Source: Saccharospirillum impatiens DSM 12546 (GTDB lineage Bacteria > Pseudomonadota > Gammaproteobacteria > Pseudomonadales > Natronospirillaceae). From it: a DNA stretch of 57,137 bases. How positions within the stretch are numbered: position 1 is the stretch's first letter; every line of letters starts with the position of its first letter. Below are positions 34,845-43,196 of this stretch, piece by piece. Below the pieces are notes generated by a model. That model worked only from the letters and a program-made list of their open reading frames with translations, was not told the DNA's origin and did no database searches. The stretch is taken from NCBI RefSeq assembly GCF_000423605.1, contig NZ_AUIH01000028.1, positions 1 through 57,137 on the forward strand, in the 5' to 3' direction. The position numbers were made by a program, and so were the translations under genes.

Positions 34845-35813
34845 ATGTTACAAGACGCGATGGGCCGCCGGTTCTACTACCTGCGGCTATCGGTGACCGA
34901 TGTATGCAATTTTCGGTGCACCTACTGCCTGCCCGATGGCTATCAGGGAAAGCCTGATCAGTCTTTCCTGACCTTGCCCGAAATCCGACAGACGCTGACC
35001 GCTTTTGCGGCTCTGGGCACTGAAAAGGTCCGTATCACCGGCGGCGAGCCAGGGTTGCGCCGTGATCTGCCTGAGATCATCAATGCCGCTGCTCAGACGC
35101 CCGGGATACGCACGGTGGCGCTTACCACCAATGGCTATAAGTTGGCTGAACGGATCGCTGGCTGGCGCCAGGCCGGTTTAAGTCAGTTGAACGTATCAAT
35201 AGACAGTCTGAATGCTGCGGAGTTTCACTCCATCACCGGTCATGACCGCTTGCCCGATATATTGCGCGGGTTGGACGCGGCTATGGCAGAGGGGCTGTCA
35301 GTCAAAGTCAATGCGGTGCTGATGCGTGGGTTGCCGGATCAATTGACGACTTTTCTCGACTGGCTCAAGGTCACCCCGGTTACCCTGCGTTTTATCGAAG
35401 TGATGGAGACCGGTGACCACCCGGCTTTCTTTCGCGAACACCACATCAGTGGCCAGTCGGTGAAGCAGCAATTGCTGGCCGGTGGATGGCAGGCCGTGCA
35501 GCGGCGACGGGATGCCGGGCCCGCCGAGGAGTTCTGGCACCCGGACTACCAGGGGCGCATTGGCCTGATCATGCCCTACAGTCAGGATTTCTGCTCCAGT
35601 TGCAATCGCCTGCGCATTTCATCGACCGGTAAACTGCATCTGTGTTTGTTTTCGGACAGCGGCCTGGATGTTCGTCCGTGGATGCAGCCGGATGTGGCTC
35701 CAGCAGAGCTACAGGCTCAGCTCACCGCACTGCTGAAGCATAAGGCACCGAGCCATTTGCTGCACGAGGGGCAGACGGGCGGTACCCAGAATCTGAGCAT
35801 TATAGGGGGCTGA
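34845..35813 (+). CDS. moaA: GTP 3',8-cyclase (molybdopterin synthesis protein A)
   Basis: A 322-residue radical SAM enzyme catalysing the first step of molybdenum cofactor synthesis, acting with MoaC to give cyclic pyranopterin monophosphate. The N-terminal [4Fe-4S] motif is CNFRCTYC; the second cluster motif CSSCNRLRISSTGKLHLC lies in the C-terminal half; the protein ends in Gly-Gly, which enters the active site. ITGGEPGLRRD is the SAM-binding block. First gene of a compact operon under the Moco riboswitch. Confidence 0.97.
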   Translation: MLQDAMGRRFYYLRLSVTDVCNFRCTYCLPDGYQGKPDQSFLTLPEIRQTLTAFAALGTEKVRITGGEPGLRRDLPEIINAAAQTPGIRTVALTTNGYKLAERIAGWRQAGLSQLNVSIDSLNAAEFHSITGHDRLPDILRGLDAAMAEGLSVKVNAVLMRGLPDQLTTFLDWLKVTPVTLRFIEVMETGDHPAFFREHHISGQSVKQQLLAGGWQAVQRRRDAGPAEEFWHPDYQGRIGLIMPYSQDFCSSCNRLRISSTGKLHLCLFSDSGLDVRPWMQPDVAPAELQAQLTALLKHKAPSHLLHEGQTGGTQNLSIIGG

Positions 35814-35828
35814 TAGCGGTGAACCGTC

Positions 35829-36425
35829 ATGAATGACCCGGGTGCTGTATTGATACTGGCCGGTGGTCGTAGTCGCAGAATGGGGACAGACAAGGCACGT
35901 TTGCCAATGGCGGATACCACATTGCTGGGCTGGCAATACCAGCGGTTGGCTGCGCTCGACTTGCCGGTCTGGCACAGCGGGCCAGAGGGCATTGTTGATG
36001 CCTGGCCCGATTTCCGTGGCCCGCTGGCCGGATTGTACAGCGCTCTGGTACAGCATCCCGAGCCCTCATTCTGGCTAGTGGTGCCGGTCGATATGCCCGT
36101 GGTGCCTCTGGATCGTTTACACAGGTTGATCCGCCACACGCAGGATGAATCGCTGCCTGTTGCCTATAGCAACGCACCCTTGCCACTGTCAGTTACTGTG
36201 ACCAGTGGGCTTGTGGACACGCTTGCAACCTGGCTTGACCGGCCTGATGGCCCGCGATCCTTGCGTGCCTTGATGTCACACTTTAATGGGCGGTGGCTGG
36301 CCGAACCTCTGGCTGATCAGGACCGCTGCAATCTTAATACGCCTGAGGACTGGGCCGAATTTCAGAAAGTGACTGATCTTCAGCCCGGCAGCTCAGGCAA
36401 GCCGACAGGAGATACCGGTGAGTAA
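35829..36425 (+). CDS. mobA: Molybdenum cofactor guanylyltransferase
   Basis: A 198-residue nucleotidyltransferase that attaches GMP to molybdopterin, forming the MGD cofactor of DMSO-reductase-type enzymes. The GTP-binding motif LILAGGRSRRMGTDKARLP is at the N-terminus and VVPVDMPVVP supplies the metal-binding Asp. It follows moaA by 15 bases and overlaps moaB by 8. Having mobA here implies MGD-dependent enzymes in this organism. Confidence 0.93.
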   Translation: MNDPGAVLILAGGRSRRMGTDKARLPMADTTLLGWQYQRLAALDLPVWHSGPEGIVDAWPDFRGPLAGLYSALVQHPEPSFWLVVPVDMPVVPLDRLHRLIRHTQDESLPVAYSNAPLPLSVTVTSGLVDTLATWLDRPDGPRSLRALMSHFNGRWLAEPLADQDRCNLNTPEDWAEFQKVTDLQPGSSGKPTGDTGE

Positions 36426-36954
36426 ACCGACACCCACTGAGACTGCGCGCACCTCGCAGGCTCTCAATGTTGTGGTATTAACCGTGTCCGATACGCGTGG
36501 AAGTCACAATGATACATCGGGGCACTATCTGGCCGGGGCGGCCGAAGCCGCAGGGCACCGGGTCATTGAAACGATGATTGAGAAAGATGAGGTCTACCTG
36601 CTACGAGCTCACCTGTCGCGTTGGATTGCCTCGGCAGATGCCCAGGTGGTGCTGATGACCGGTGGTACCGGGTTCACCGGTCGCGACTCCACGCCTGAGG
36701 CGGTAGCACCCCTGCTGGATAAATACGTTGAGGGTTTTGGTGAGTTGTTCCGGCAATTGTCCTTTCAGGAAATTGGTACTTCGACTGTGCAAAGTCGGGC
36801 ACTGGCCGGTCTCGCCAATGGCACCCTGGTGTTTTGCTTGCCGGGCTCGACCGGCGCCTGTCGCACCGGCTGGGAAGGCATTATCTGCGAGCAACTGGAT
36901 TCCACGCACAAACCGTGCAATTTTGTGGGCCAGTTAAAGTCGATTGCCTCATGA
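36418..36954 (+). CDS. moaB: Molybdopterin adenylyltransferase MoaB
   Basis: A 178-residue MogA/MoaB-fold protein that adenylylates molybdopterin before metal insertion. [18 protein letters not shown] and [17 protein letters not shown] are the family signatures. Translation starts at GTG 36418, supported by AGGAG six bases upstream, and overlaps the mobA end. Its stop overlaps moaC as ATGA. Confidence 0.95.
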   Translation: MSKPTPTETARTSQALNVVVLTVSDTRGSHNDTSGHYLAGAAEAAGHRVIETMIEKDEVYLLRAHLSRWIASADAQVVLMTGGTGFTGRDSTPEAVAPLLDKYVEGFGELFRQLSFQEIGTSTVQSRALAGLANGTLVFCLPGSTGACRTGWEGIICEQLDSTHKPCNFVGQLKSIAS

Positions 36955-37439
36955 GTGGGTTCAGTCATCTGAATGACCGCGGCGAAGCCAACATGGTGGA
37001 TGTGTCCGGTAAAACAGTTACCCAGCGCGAAGCTCGGGCTGAGGCCTATGTGCACATGAATGAGGCGGCATTGACACTGATAGAGCAGGGCGGCCATCAC
37101 AAGGGCGATATTTTTGGCGTGGCCCGGGTGGCCGGTATACAGGGTGCCAAGTTGACGTCGCAGCTGATCCCGCTCTGCCACCCGCTGATGCTCAGTAAGA
37201 TCGGTGTCGATCTTGAGCTACAACGAGACGAGGGGCGTGTGCGTATCGCAACCTGGTGCAAGCTTGATGGCAAAACCGGCGTTGAGATGGAAGCGCTAAC
37301 GGCTGCCTCAGTCACAGCGCTGACGCTTTTCGACATGGTGAAGGCTGTGGATCCGGGCATGCGTATTGAAGGGCTCCGGGTACTGGAGAAGCAGGGTGGC
37401 AAAACCGGGCACTGGTCTGCGGGCGGGCAAGACGTATGA
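36951..37439 (+). CDS. moaC: Cyclic pyranopterin monophosphate synthase
   Basis: A 162-residue MoaC that converts the MoaA product to cPMP. Family blocks: [47 protein letters not shown] and [18 protein letters not shown], carrying the conserved catalytic Lys, His and Asp residues. The start at 36951 overlaps the moaB stop; the open frame further upstream is inside moaB. Confidence 0.97.
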   Translation: MSGFSHLNDRGEANMVDVSGKTVTQREARAEAYVHMNEAALTLIEQGGHHKGDIFGVARVAGIQGAKLTSQLIPLCHPLMLSKIGVDLELQRDEGRVRIATWCKLDGKTGVEMEALTAASVTALTLFDMVKAVDPGMRIEGLRVLEKQGGKTGHWSAGGQDV

Positions 37440-37690
37440 CAAATGTTGTCCATGTGAAATTCTTTGCACGGCTGCGCGAAGAGCTGGGCGTATCCTCCAT
37501 GGACATTCCAGCAGAGGAAGTGCCCGACCTGGATGCACTCATTGACTGGCTTGGACGCGCACATCCGACTTGGCAGCCAATACTGCAACGGCCTTTGATG
37601 ACGGCGGTTAACCAGTCGATGACTCACCTCAATCATCCCCTCAAAGCAGGCGACGAAGTAGCCCTGTTTCCACCGGTGACGGGAGGTTGA
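37436..37690 (+). CDS. moaD: Molybdopterin synthase small subunit
   Basis: An 84-residue ubiquitin-like sulfur carrier. [14 protein letters not shown] at the start and [11 protein letters not shown] at the end are diagnostic; the C-terminal Gly-Gly is thiocarboxylated and delivers sulfur to MoaE. ATGA overlap with moaC. Confidence 0.95.
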   Translation: MTNVVHVKFFARLREELGVSSMDIPAEEVPDLDALIDWLGRAHPTWQPILQRPLMTAVNQSMTHLNHPLKAGDEVALFPPVTGG

Positions 37691-37693
37691 ATC

Positions 37694-38161
37694 GTGACTG
37701 AAACCGCCATTGAGGTACGCGTTAGCCCCGAGGATTTCACCGTTCAAACCGAATACGATGCGCTCTGTGCTGCTAATGCCCGGGATGGTGCCGTGGTGTT
37801 CTTTGTCGGCAGGGTCAGAGATCTCAATGAAGGCGAAGCCGTGCATGGGCTGCACCTGGAACATTACCCTGGAATGACGGAAACGGTTCTTGTGCGCCTG
37901 GCAGGCCGGGCTGCCGAACGATGGCCACTGAGCCGGATTCGCATCGTTCATCGGGTGGGAGATTTGCACCCGGCAGACCAGATTGTTTTTGTCGGTGTTA
38001 GCAGCTCTCACCGACAGGCAGCTTTTGACGGTGCGTCTTTTCTGATGGATTTTTTGAAAACCGAGGCGCCATTCTGGAAAAAAGAAACCAGCCCCGATGG
38101 GGCAACGCGCTGGCTAGACGCCCGCCAGAGTGACAGCACTCTGGCCGATCGCTGGCGCTGA
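37694..38161 (+). CDS. moaE: Molybdopterin synthase catalytic subunit
   Basis: A 155-residue MoaE that turns cPMP into molybdopterin with sulfur from MoaD. Diagnostic residues are in FFVGRVRDLNEG, HLEHYPGMTE, HRVGDLHPAD and the C-terminal FWKKE, where the lysines form the active site. Starts at GTG 37694 with GGAGG upstream, 3 bases after moaD. Last gene of the operon; moeA and moeB are not in the window. A short CCGGC/GCCGG hairpin separates it from the convergent acyltransferase. Confidence 0.96.
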   Translation: MTETAIEVRVSPEDFTVQTEYDALCAANARDGAVVFFVGRVRDLNEGEAVHGLHLEHYPGMTETVLVRLAGRAAERWPLSRIRIVHRVGDLHPADQIVFVGVSSSHRQAAFDGASFLMDFLKTEAPFWKKETSPDGATRWLDARQSDSTLADRWR

Positions 38162-38175
38162 CCGGCTCTGCCGGC

Positions 38176-39081
38176 TTAGTGAGGCTTGTGTTCGGCCAGG
38201 CAGTCGTCAATGAGCTGGTCTTTGCGAGCCCAGATACCCTGAACCCAATCCTGCACTTCCTGGCGAAATGCCTCATCGTTCTGATAGTCGCCCTGGCTGA
38301 AATGCTCGGGAATGGGCAACTCTTCAACCCGCATAGTCACCTGCTTCATGCGTCCGCACAGCAGGTCCCAGAAGGTTGGAACGCCTTGCGGATAAACGAT
38401 GGTGACGTTGGTGAGGGCGCTGAATTTACTGCCCAGCACCTTGATGGTAAAGGCAATACCGCCAGCTTTGGGTTTGAGCAAATACCAAAAGGGTGACCCC
38501 TGCTCCCGGTGTTTGAGGGCTGAAAAGCGGGTGCCTTCCAGAAAGTTCATCACACTGGTGGGCATTGCGGAAAATTTTTCGCAGGCGCGTTGCGTTGCTA
38601 GCAAGTCCTGTCCGGCTTTCTCCGGATGTTTCTTCAGGTAAGCCCTGGAGTGACGTTCCATAAAAGGAAAGTCGAGCGCCCACCAAGCCTGTCCGACGAC
38701 CGGAATTCTGGCCATCTGTTTTTTGATGAAGAATTTAAGCAACGGAATCTTGCGGTGAAAAGCCTGAAACAAGACGAAAATGTCAGCCCAGGACTGATGG
38801 TTGGCGGTGACCAGATACCAGCCTCTGGGGTTAAGCTGGCCCAGGCCCTGGATGTCCCAGCGTGTCGTTTGCATACGCTGTAACCACCATAGAATACCGC
38901 CCATCCAAAGCTCGGCGATTTCCGTGATGCAGGGGTTCACCCAACGCTGGCCGGCCGGAAACCGCAGCACTGATCGCAATACAATAAAAAAGTAGAGAAA
39001 GACCCCGAGAAACATGGTATGGACCAGTAAGGCGAGAGCGGCAACAACGCCCATCAAGTGTGAAGCAATGGCGTGAACCAT
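38176..39081 (-). CDS. Inner-membrane acyltransferase, PlsC/YihG type
   Basis: A 301-residue lysophospholipid acyltransferase-fold protein. One or two N-terminal transmembrane segments lie before residue 40, then the catalytic motif NHQSWADI (His and Asp four residues apart), FPFMERHS and the substrate motif FLEGTRFS. It resembles YihG, a 1-acylglycerol-3-phosphate acyltransferase paralogue, so phospholipid remodelling is the best guess. It is transcribed alone, convergent with the moa operon. Confidence 0.88.
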   Translation of the reverse strand: MVHAIASHLMGVVAALALLVHTMFLGVFLYFFIVLRSVLRFPAGQRWVNPCITEIAELWMGGILWWLQRMQTTRWDIQGLGQLNPRGWYLVTANHQSWADIFVLFQAFHRKIPLLKFFIKKQMARIPVVGQAWWALDFPFMERHSRAYLKKHPEKAGQDLLATQRACEKFSAMPTSVMNFLEGTRFSALKHREQGSPFWYLLKPKAGGIAFTIKVLGSKFSALTNVTIVYPQGVPTFWDLLCGRMKQVTMRVEELPIPEHFSQGDYQNDEAFRQEVQDWVQGIWARKDQLIDDCLAEHKPH

Positions 39082-39161
39082 GGATCGACCCGGTTGTGCA
39101 GATGGTCGCCCAGTTTATGAAAATGACGCGGCGCTGACAAATTAGACCGGCCAATACCGGT

Positions 39162-39908
39162 TTAGAAGGGCGATTCCACCAGCAAGTAACCTTTACCCCG
39201 GACCGTTCGTATCGCGTTTTCCAAGCCAAGCTTCTGGCGAATGCCGGATACCAGGATATCCACGGTACGCGAGACACCGTCGTATTCAATGCCACGCAGG
39301 GACTGCATGATGTCGTCCCGACTGTGAATCACTCCGGGCTGATCATACAGCAGACAAAGCAGATTGAATTCCGGTTGAGTCAGTTCAACATCCCGGCCCT
39401 GGCAGGTGACCTTGAGGTTGCGTTTATCAACGTTCAGCCAGTCGAGCAGGGCGCCATCGCCAGCTCCCGGCCGGTCATTTATCCGACGGCTGCGGCGCAA
39501 GTGTGCCTTGATTCGCGCCAGCAAGACCCGGGGTTCCACCGGCTTGGTCAGGTAATCATCGGCACCCAGCTCAAGCCCGAGTATTTCGTCGAGCGATTCT
39601 CCGCGTGCCGTCAGAAACAATATGGGCCCTTGATAAAAGCGCTGGATCTGCCGACAGACTTCCAGGCCGTCTTGCCCTGGTAGCATGATGTCCAGAATCA
39701 CCAAATCCGGATTCCAGGCCTGAATGCGCTCGGGTGCTTGCAAGCCATCAGCAACGGTCAGCACTTCAAATCCTTCCCGGGTCAGGTATTGCCGGGTCAG
39801 GTCGCTCAACGCGACATCGTCCTCAACCAGCGCCAGGCGTCCGTAACTCACCGGAGTGGAGTGTTGTTCGTCTTGAGGCGGATTATCGCGGGTGTGTGTG
39901 TGGGTCAT
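39162..39908 (-). CDS. OmpR/PhoB-family response regulator
   Basis: A 248-residue two-component regulator, resembling RstA. The receiver domain has the acidic pocket VEDD and phospho-acceptor Asp73 in LDIMLPGQDG, then the Thr of FLTARG and the Lys of YLTKPVEP. The C-terminal winged helix ends VRTVRGKGYLLVE, the standard OmpR-type signature. About 35 extra residues (THTHTRDNPPQDEQHS) precede the receiver. The start at 39908 is fixed by AGGAAG six bases upstream. It is last in the operon, 10 bases after the outer-membrane protein gene and far from its kinase gene. Confidence 0.93.
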   Translation of the reverse strand: MTHTHTRDNPPQDEQHSTPVSYGRLALVEDDVALSDLTRQYLTREGFEVLTVADGLQAPERIQAWNPDLVILDIMLPGQDGLEVCRQIQRFYQGPILFLTARGESLDEILGLELGADDYLTKPVEPRVLLARIKAHLRRSRRINDRPGAGDGALLDWLNVDKRNLKVTCQGRDVELTQPEFNLLCLLYDQPGVIHSRDDIMQSLRGIEYDGVSRTVDILVSGIRQKLGLENAIRTVRGKGYLLVESPF

Positions 39909-39918
39909 GGTCGGCTTC

Positions 39919-40986
39919 CTATGGGGTCCATCGCAGGCTGATTGATGCAGCATAGCCCAACGGGTCGCGGGTGGTCAGGTCATTCAGGTCAAAACGCAGG
40001 CGTAACCGCCAGTCCGGTGCGGCTTGCCAAATCACCCGGTTTTCCAATCCAAGTTCTTCACGGGACAGCGACTGAACCAGATTGAACTCAGTTTCCCAGT
40101 CGTTAAAGTCGCTGGTCAGGCCAACACCCACGTCGTGGGCGGTTGACGAGTTGGTATCGACGTTCAGGTGTTCGCCTTCCCAGAATACACTCAACCGACT
40201 GCGAGATCCCAGGGTTGTTGACACCAGGGCAAGGCTGTCAGTCTCGAAGCCCTGGTCGTGCCAGAATTGATCGTGGGCAAGGCGTAAACGAAAAGCTCCC
40301 ATGCTTTGTGCATAGGCGGCCCGGCCCAGCCATCCGTCCAGGGAGTCGTCGTGTTGCCAGCCCAGTGTCAGCTGTACGATGGCTTTGGGACTTCTCACTG
40401 AAAAGCCGCCTTCGAGACGTCCGAGCCAGGGGGTGTCGTTTCTCTGCGGGTAATATCGGGACAATGCTGTCGCCCGAATCAGGGGCCGCACCGTATACGA
40501 TTGCCGGTTTGAGTAGTAGACCGTTTTGGGCAGCAACATCTGTCCCTGGCCGCCGACCTGGCTGTAGCCACTGTCGGTCAGATCCGACTGCCCCGCGCTG
40601 AGTTCCAGATAGCTGCTGAATTGATAGTCACTGACCGCCTGAGCGTCCTGCGCCTGAATCAGGAGTACCTGGGTATTGATGCGTACACGTACCGGCAAGT
40701 CAGGATCGGCGAGTACTTCAGTCAAATATCGCTCGGCCGTGTCAGGCTGGTTGAGCTGCAAATAGAGTACCGCCAGTTCAAGCTTGAGGCGAGTGGCCGT
40801 AGGGTTTTGGCTGTGCAGCGCTTCCAGGTCGATGATTGCCTGAACCATGTTGCCATCCGCTTGCAACTGTTGAATGGCATTCAGTTCTTCCGACCAGTCA
40901 GTTTCGGCCACAACGGCACCCGGTAACAGTACCAGCAGCCATAGGCAAAGTCGCAGGGGCTGATACCAGTAAAAACGCTCAGACAT
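39919..40986 (-). CDS. TPR / beta-barrel outer-membrane protein (Slam-like)
   Basis: A 355-residue exported protein. A signal peptide (cleavage after GAVVA) is followed by TPR-like repeats over about residues 35-130 (AIIDLEALHSQNPTATRLKL, LAVLYLQLNQPDTAERYL). The rest, from about 135, alternates hydrophobic and polar residues with many aromatic ends, as in an outer-membrane beta-barrel. An N-terminal TPR plus C-terminal barrel is the layout of Slam (DUF560) surface-lipoprotein translocators, but this protein is shorter than they usually are. The start at 40986 overlaps the stop of the acidic-protein gene by 8 bases. Confidence 0.75.
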   Translation of the reverse strand: MSERFYWYQPLRLCLWLLVLLPGAVVAETDWSEELNAIQQLQADGNMVQAIIDLEALHSQNPTATRLKLELAVLYLQLNQPDTAERYLTEVLADPDLPVRVRINTQVLLIQAQDAQAVSDYQFSSYLELSAGQSDLTDSGYSQVGGQGQMLLPKTVYYSNRQSYTVRPLIRATALSRYYPQRNDTPWLGRLEGGFSVRSPKAIVQLTLGWQHDDSLDGWLGRAAYAQSMGAFRLRLAHDQFWHDQGFETDSLALVSTTLGSRSRLSVFWEGEHLNVDTNSSTAHDVGVGLTSDFNDWETEFNLVQSLSREELGLENRVIWQAAPDWRLRLRFDLNDLTTRDPLGYAASISLRWTP

Positions 40987-41476
40987 CTTCTGCTTCTTCA
41001 TCTTCTGGTTCGTCATCCATGTCATCGTCATCATCCAGACCGGTATCATCACTCAGATCATCGTCGTCGTCATCAAGATCATCATCAATATCATCGTCTT
41101 CTATGTTGCTCGTACCGGACTCGTCGCCCAATGACTCGTACCAGGATTCAAACTGGTCGTCGGTCCAGTCTTCCGGGAGTGACAACAGTGTGTCGAGCGA
41201 CAACGATTGCCGCTCGTCTGGCGCGAGTTGGCTAAGCCAACGTTCCAGCAGGCGTTCTTGAGTTGTGCCAGAGGCACCAGCCCGGTCAGCGATCAATTGA
41301 TCCAGCTGTTGTGACAAGTCTTCAAGCGACCGGACGTCGTTTTGGGATTCAAGCAGGTTATCTGGCAGGTCGTCCCATTCTCCCCAGTCATCATCGGCCC
41401 AGACTGCGCTAATGGCGATCAACAGCGCAGTCGCCATCACAGCGCAGGGTCGAATGCAGGAGTGTAATCCTCTCAC
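40979..41476 (-). CDS. Exported Asp-rich acidic protein
   Basis: A 165-residue protein with a signal peptide ending at AISAVWA. The mature N-terminus is DDDWGEWDD; a helical middle part follows, and the last 45 residues or so are nearly all Asp and Glu. Such tails bind divalent cations weakly and are common in calcium-binding or salt-adapted proteins. I know no family for it. The start is GTG 41476, overlapping the kinase stop as GTGA; ATG 41437 is a less likely alternative. It lies between kinase and outer-membrane protein, all translationally coupled. Confidence 0.75.
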   Translation of the reverse strand: MRGLHSCIRPCAVMATALLIAISAVWADDDWGEWDDLPDNLLESQNDVRSLEDLSQQLDQLIADRAGASGTTQERLLERWLSQLAPDERQSLSLDTLLSLPEDWTDDQFESWYESLGDESGTSNIEDDDIDDDLDDDDDDLSDDTGLDDDDDMDDEPEDEEAEDV

Positions 41477-43014
41477 GGTGCCACCATGGTCCGGTCATTC
41501 AGTACGGGCAGTGAGACTGTTACTGCGGCGCCACCAAGTGGGCTGCGCCCAAGCGTCAGCTCACCCCGGTAGTGCCTGACCAGGGTGGCAACCAGCGTAA
41601 GCCCCATGCCGTGACCATTGTGGCTAAGGTTGCGTGCTTTATCGCCCCGGACAAATGGTTTGATGGCGTGATCAAGGCTCATGTCCCGAAACCCGGGGCC
41701 GTCGTCTTCTACGGTCAATACCAGGTGGGGAGGGCGGGCGCTCAGTGTAACTCGAGTCTGGCCCCGACCATACTGGAGGGCATTGCTGATCAGGTTACGG
41801 CACAGGCGACGCCAGTGATGAGCGTCGATACCCGCCCTGTTGATGTCTGCCAGCACCCGTTCGATGTGGCCATTACCGGGTTGCATGCGTTTGACCAGCT
41901 CGGATAATTCGTTGCTGACGAAGCAGTAAACCGCCTCTGTATGGGTGCCAGCCCCGGCATGTTTCTGGCTCAGTTGATGGTACAGCAACAGCTCATCGAT
42001 GAGTTGATTCAGCTCGCGTACATCGCCCTGCAACTGTTTGGTCAGAGGGGCGTCCGGGTCGAGCATGGCCAGAGCGAATTGCATTCTGGCCAGTGGTGTC
42101 TTCAGGTCATGGGACACGGCCTGGTTGAGTTGCTGGCTTTGTTCGGCCAGCTGGATCAGGCGCTCGGCCATCGATTGAATGTGGTGCCACATCTCGGTCA
42201 GGGCATCGTTCTGTGGTTGCGACAGGTCGGGTGCTTCGCCGGTGTCTGCAATGGTGTCAATCGCCTGGTTCATAAGGGTCAACCGGTGTTGCAGCGGTTG
42301 CATCACCCGCCAGAGTGCCAAAGCCGTGACACATAAAAAACCAACCAGTATAAGCAGTGTCAAGTTGGGTGTCAGCCACACAAATTCCTGTAAAGGCCCT
42401 AGCCTCAGAGCTTGTTCCGAACCTGCAGGCACATACACAAAGAAGACCTTCAGGGCGTTGTTTCGATCGACCACTACCTGGCCATTGTCCAGATCGCGTT
42501 CCAGAACAAAGCCCAGGCCCTCGTTGCGCCAGCCCAGACGTTCTATGTCGATATCCAGGCTGGCGTTCAGTTCGGCGAGTCGTTGTTCCCGCTGTGCAGC
42601 AGGGACCAGAGACAGCTCGTTGGTGACCAGCAGTCCAAGGCCCGTTGCCAGGTGCTCCCAATCACTGATGCTGACATTTAATGCTTGCCGGTTATCGAGG
42701 GGGTGAGCATAAGCGACTGTCTCACCAACCCAGTCAACATCACTGAACTGCGCTCTCTGCAGTCGACCAACCGTACTGTGCCAATTAGTGCCGGTCAGCG
42801 TTGATACCAGTTCAAGCCAGGCCTGACGACGCTCGTCCGTATCCTGTCGCTGATACCCCTGTTGCACAAACTGAGCGGTGGCGCTGAGCAGCGGGTCGGA
42901 AAATCGTTTAAAACGAAAATCGTTGACCAGTGTTACCGCAATAAACAACGCCAGGCCGGCAATCATTAAGATACCAACCCAGGTGCTGTAAATTCTGGCG
43001 AATATTGAAAACAT
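41473..43014 (-). CDS. Sensor histidine kinase, RstB-like
   Basis: A 513-residue membrane kinase. Transmembrane segment 1 (WVGILMIAGLALFIAVTLV) and segment 2 (LTLLILVGFLCVTALALW) bracket a periplasmic sensor region of about 185 residues, then HAMP, and the phospho-acceptor His302 in AVSHDLKTPLARM. The ATPase domain shows NLISNALQYG, EDDGPGF and GHGMGLTLV. The start at 43014 has GAGG seven bases upstream; an in-frame ATG at 43089 lacks one. It heads the four-gene operon that ends with its likely regulator. The signal is unknown; acidic neighbours suggest a cation. Confidence 0.92.
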   Translation of the reverse strand: MFSIFARIYSTWVGILMIAGLALFIAVTLVNDFRFKRFSDPLLSATAQFVQQGYQRQDTDERRQAWLELVSTLTGTNWHSTVGRLQRAQFSDVDWVGETVAYAHPLDNRQALNVSISDWEHLATGLGLLVTNELSLVPAAQREQRLAELNASLDIDIERLGWRNEGLGFVLERDLDNGQVVVDRNNALKVFFVYVPAGSEQALRLGPLQEFVWLTPNLTLLILVGFLCVTALALWRVMQPLQHRLTLMNQAIDTIADTGEAPDLSQPQNDALTEMWHHIQSMAERLIQLAEQSQQLNQAVSHDLKTPLARMQFALAMLDPDAPLTKQLQGDVRELNQLIDELLLYHQLSQKHAGAGTHTEAVYCFVSNELSELVKRMQPGNGHIERVLADINRAGIDAHHWRRLCRNLISNALQYGRGQTRVTLSARPPHLVLTVEDDGPGFRDMSLDHAIKPFVRGDKARNLSHNGHGMGLTLVATLVRHYRGELTLGRSPLGGAAVTVSLPVLNDRTMVAP

Positions 43015-43196
43015 TAACTGCCCTCTTGGAGTCACCACTATAACGGTCCCGGGGCGCGCTGAGAACGCTTGCCAACAAACCCGGAACACTATTGAAACAT
43101 GTCATACAAAGCTGACGAGTAGGCTTGATGGCGAGTCAAGGCAGCCAAAAGGGCGTCACATTGAGTGTGATTGATAGACAGGAAAAGGTGACATTG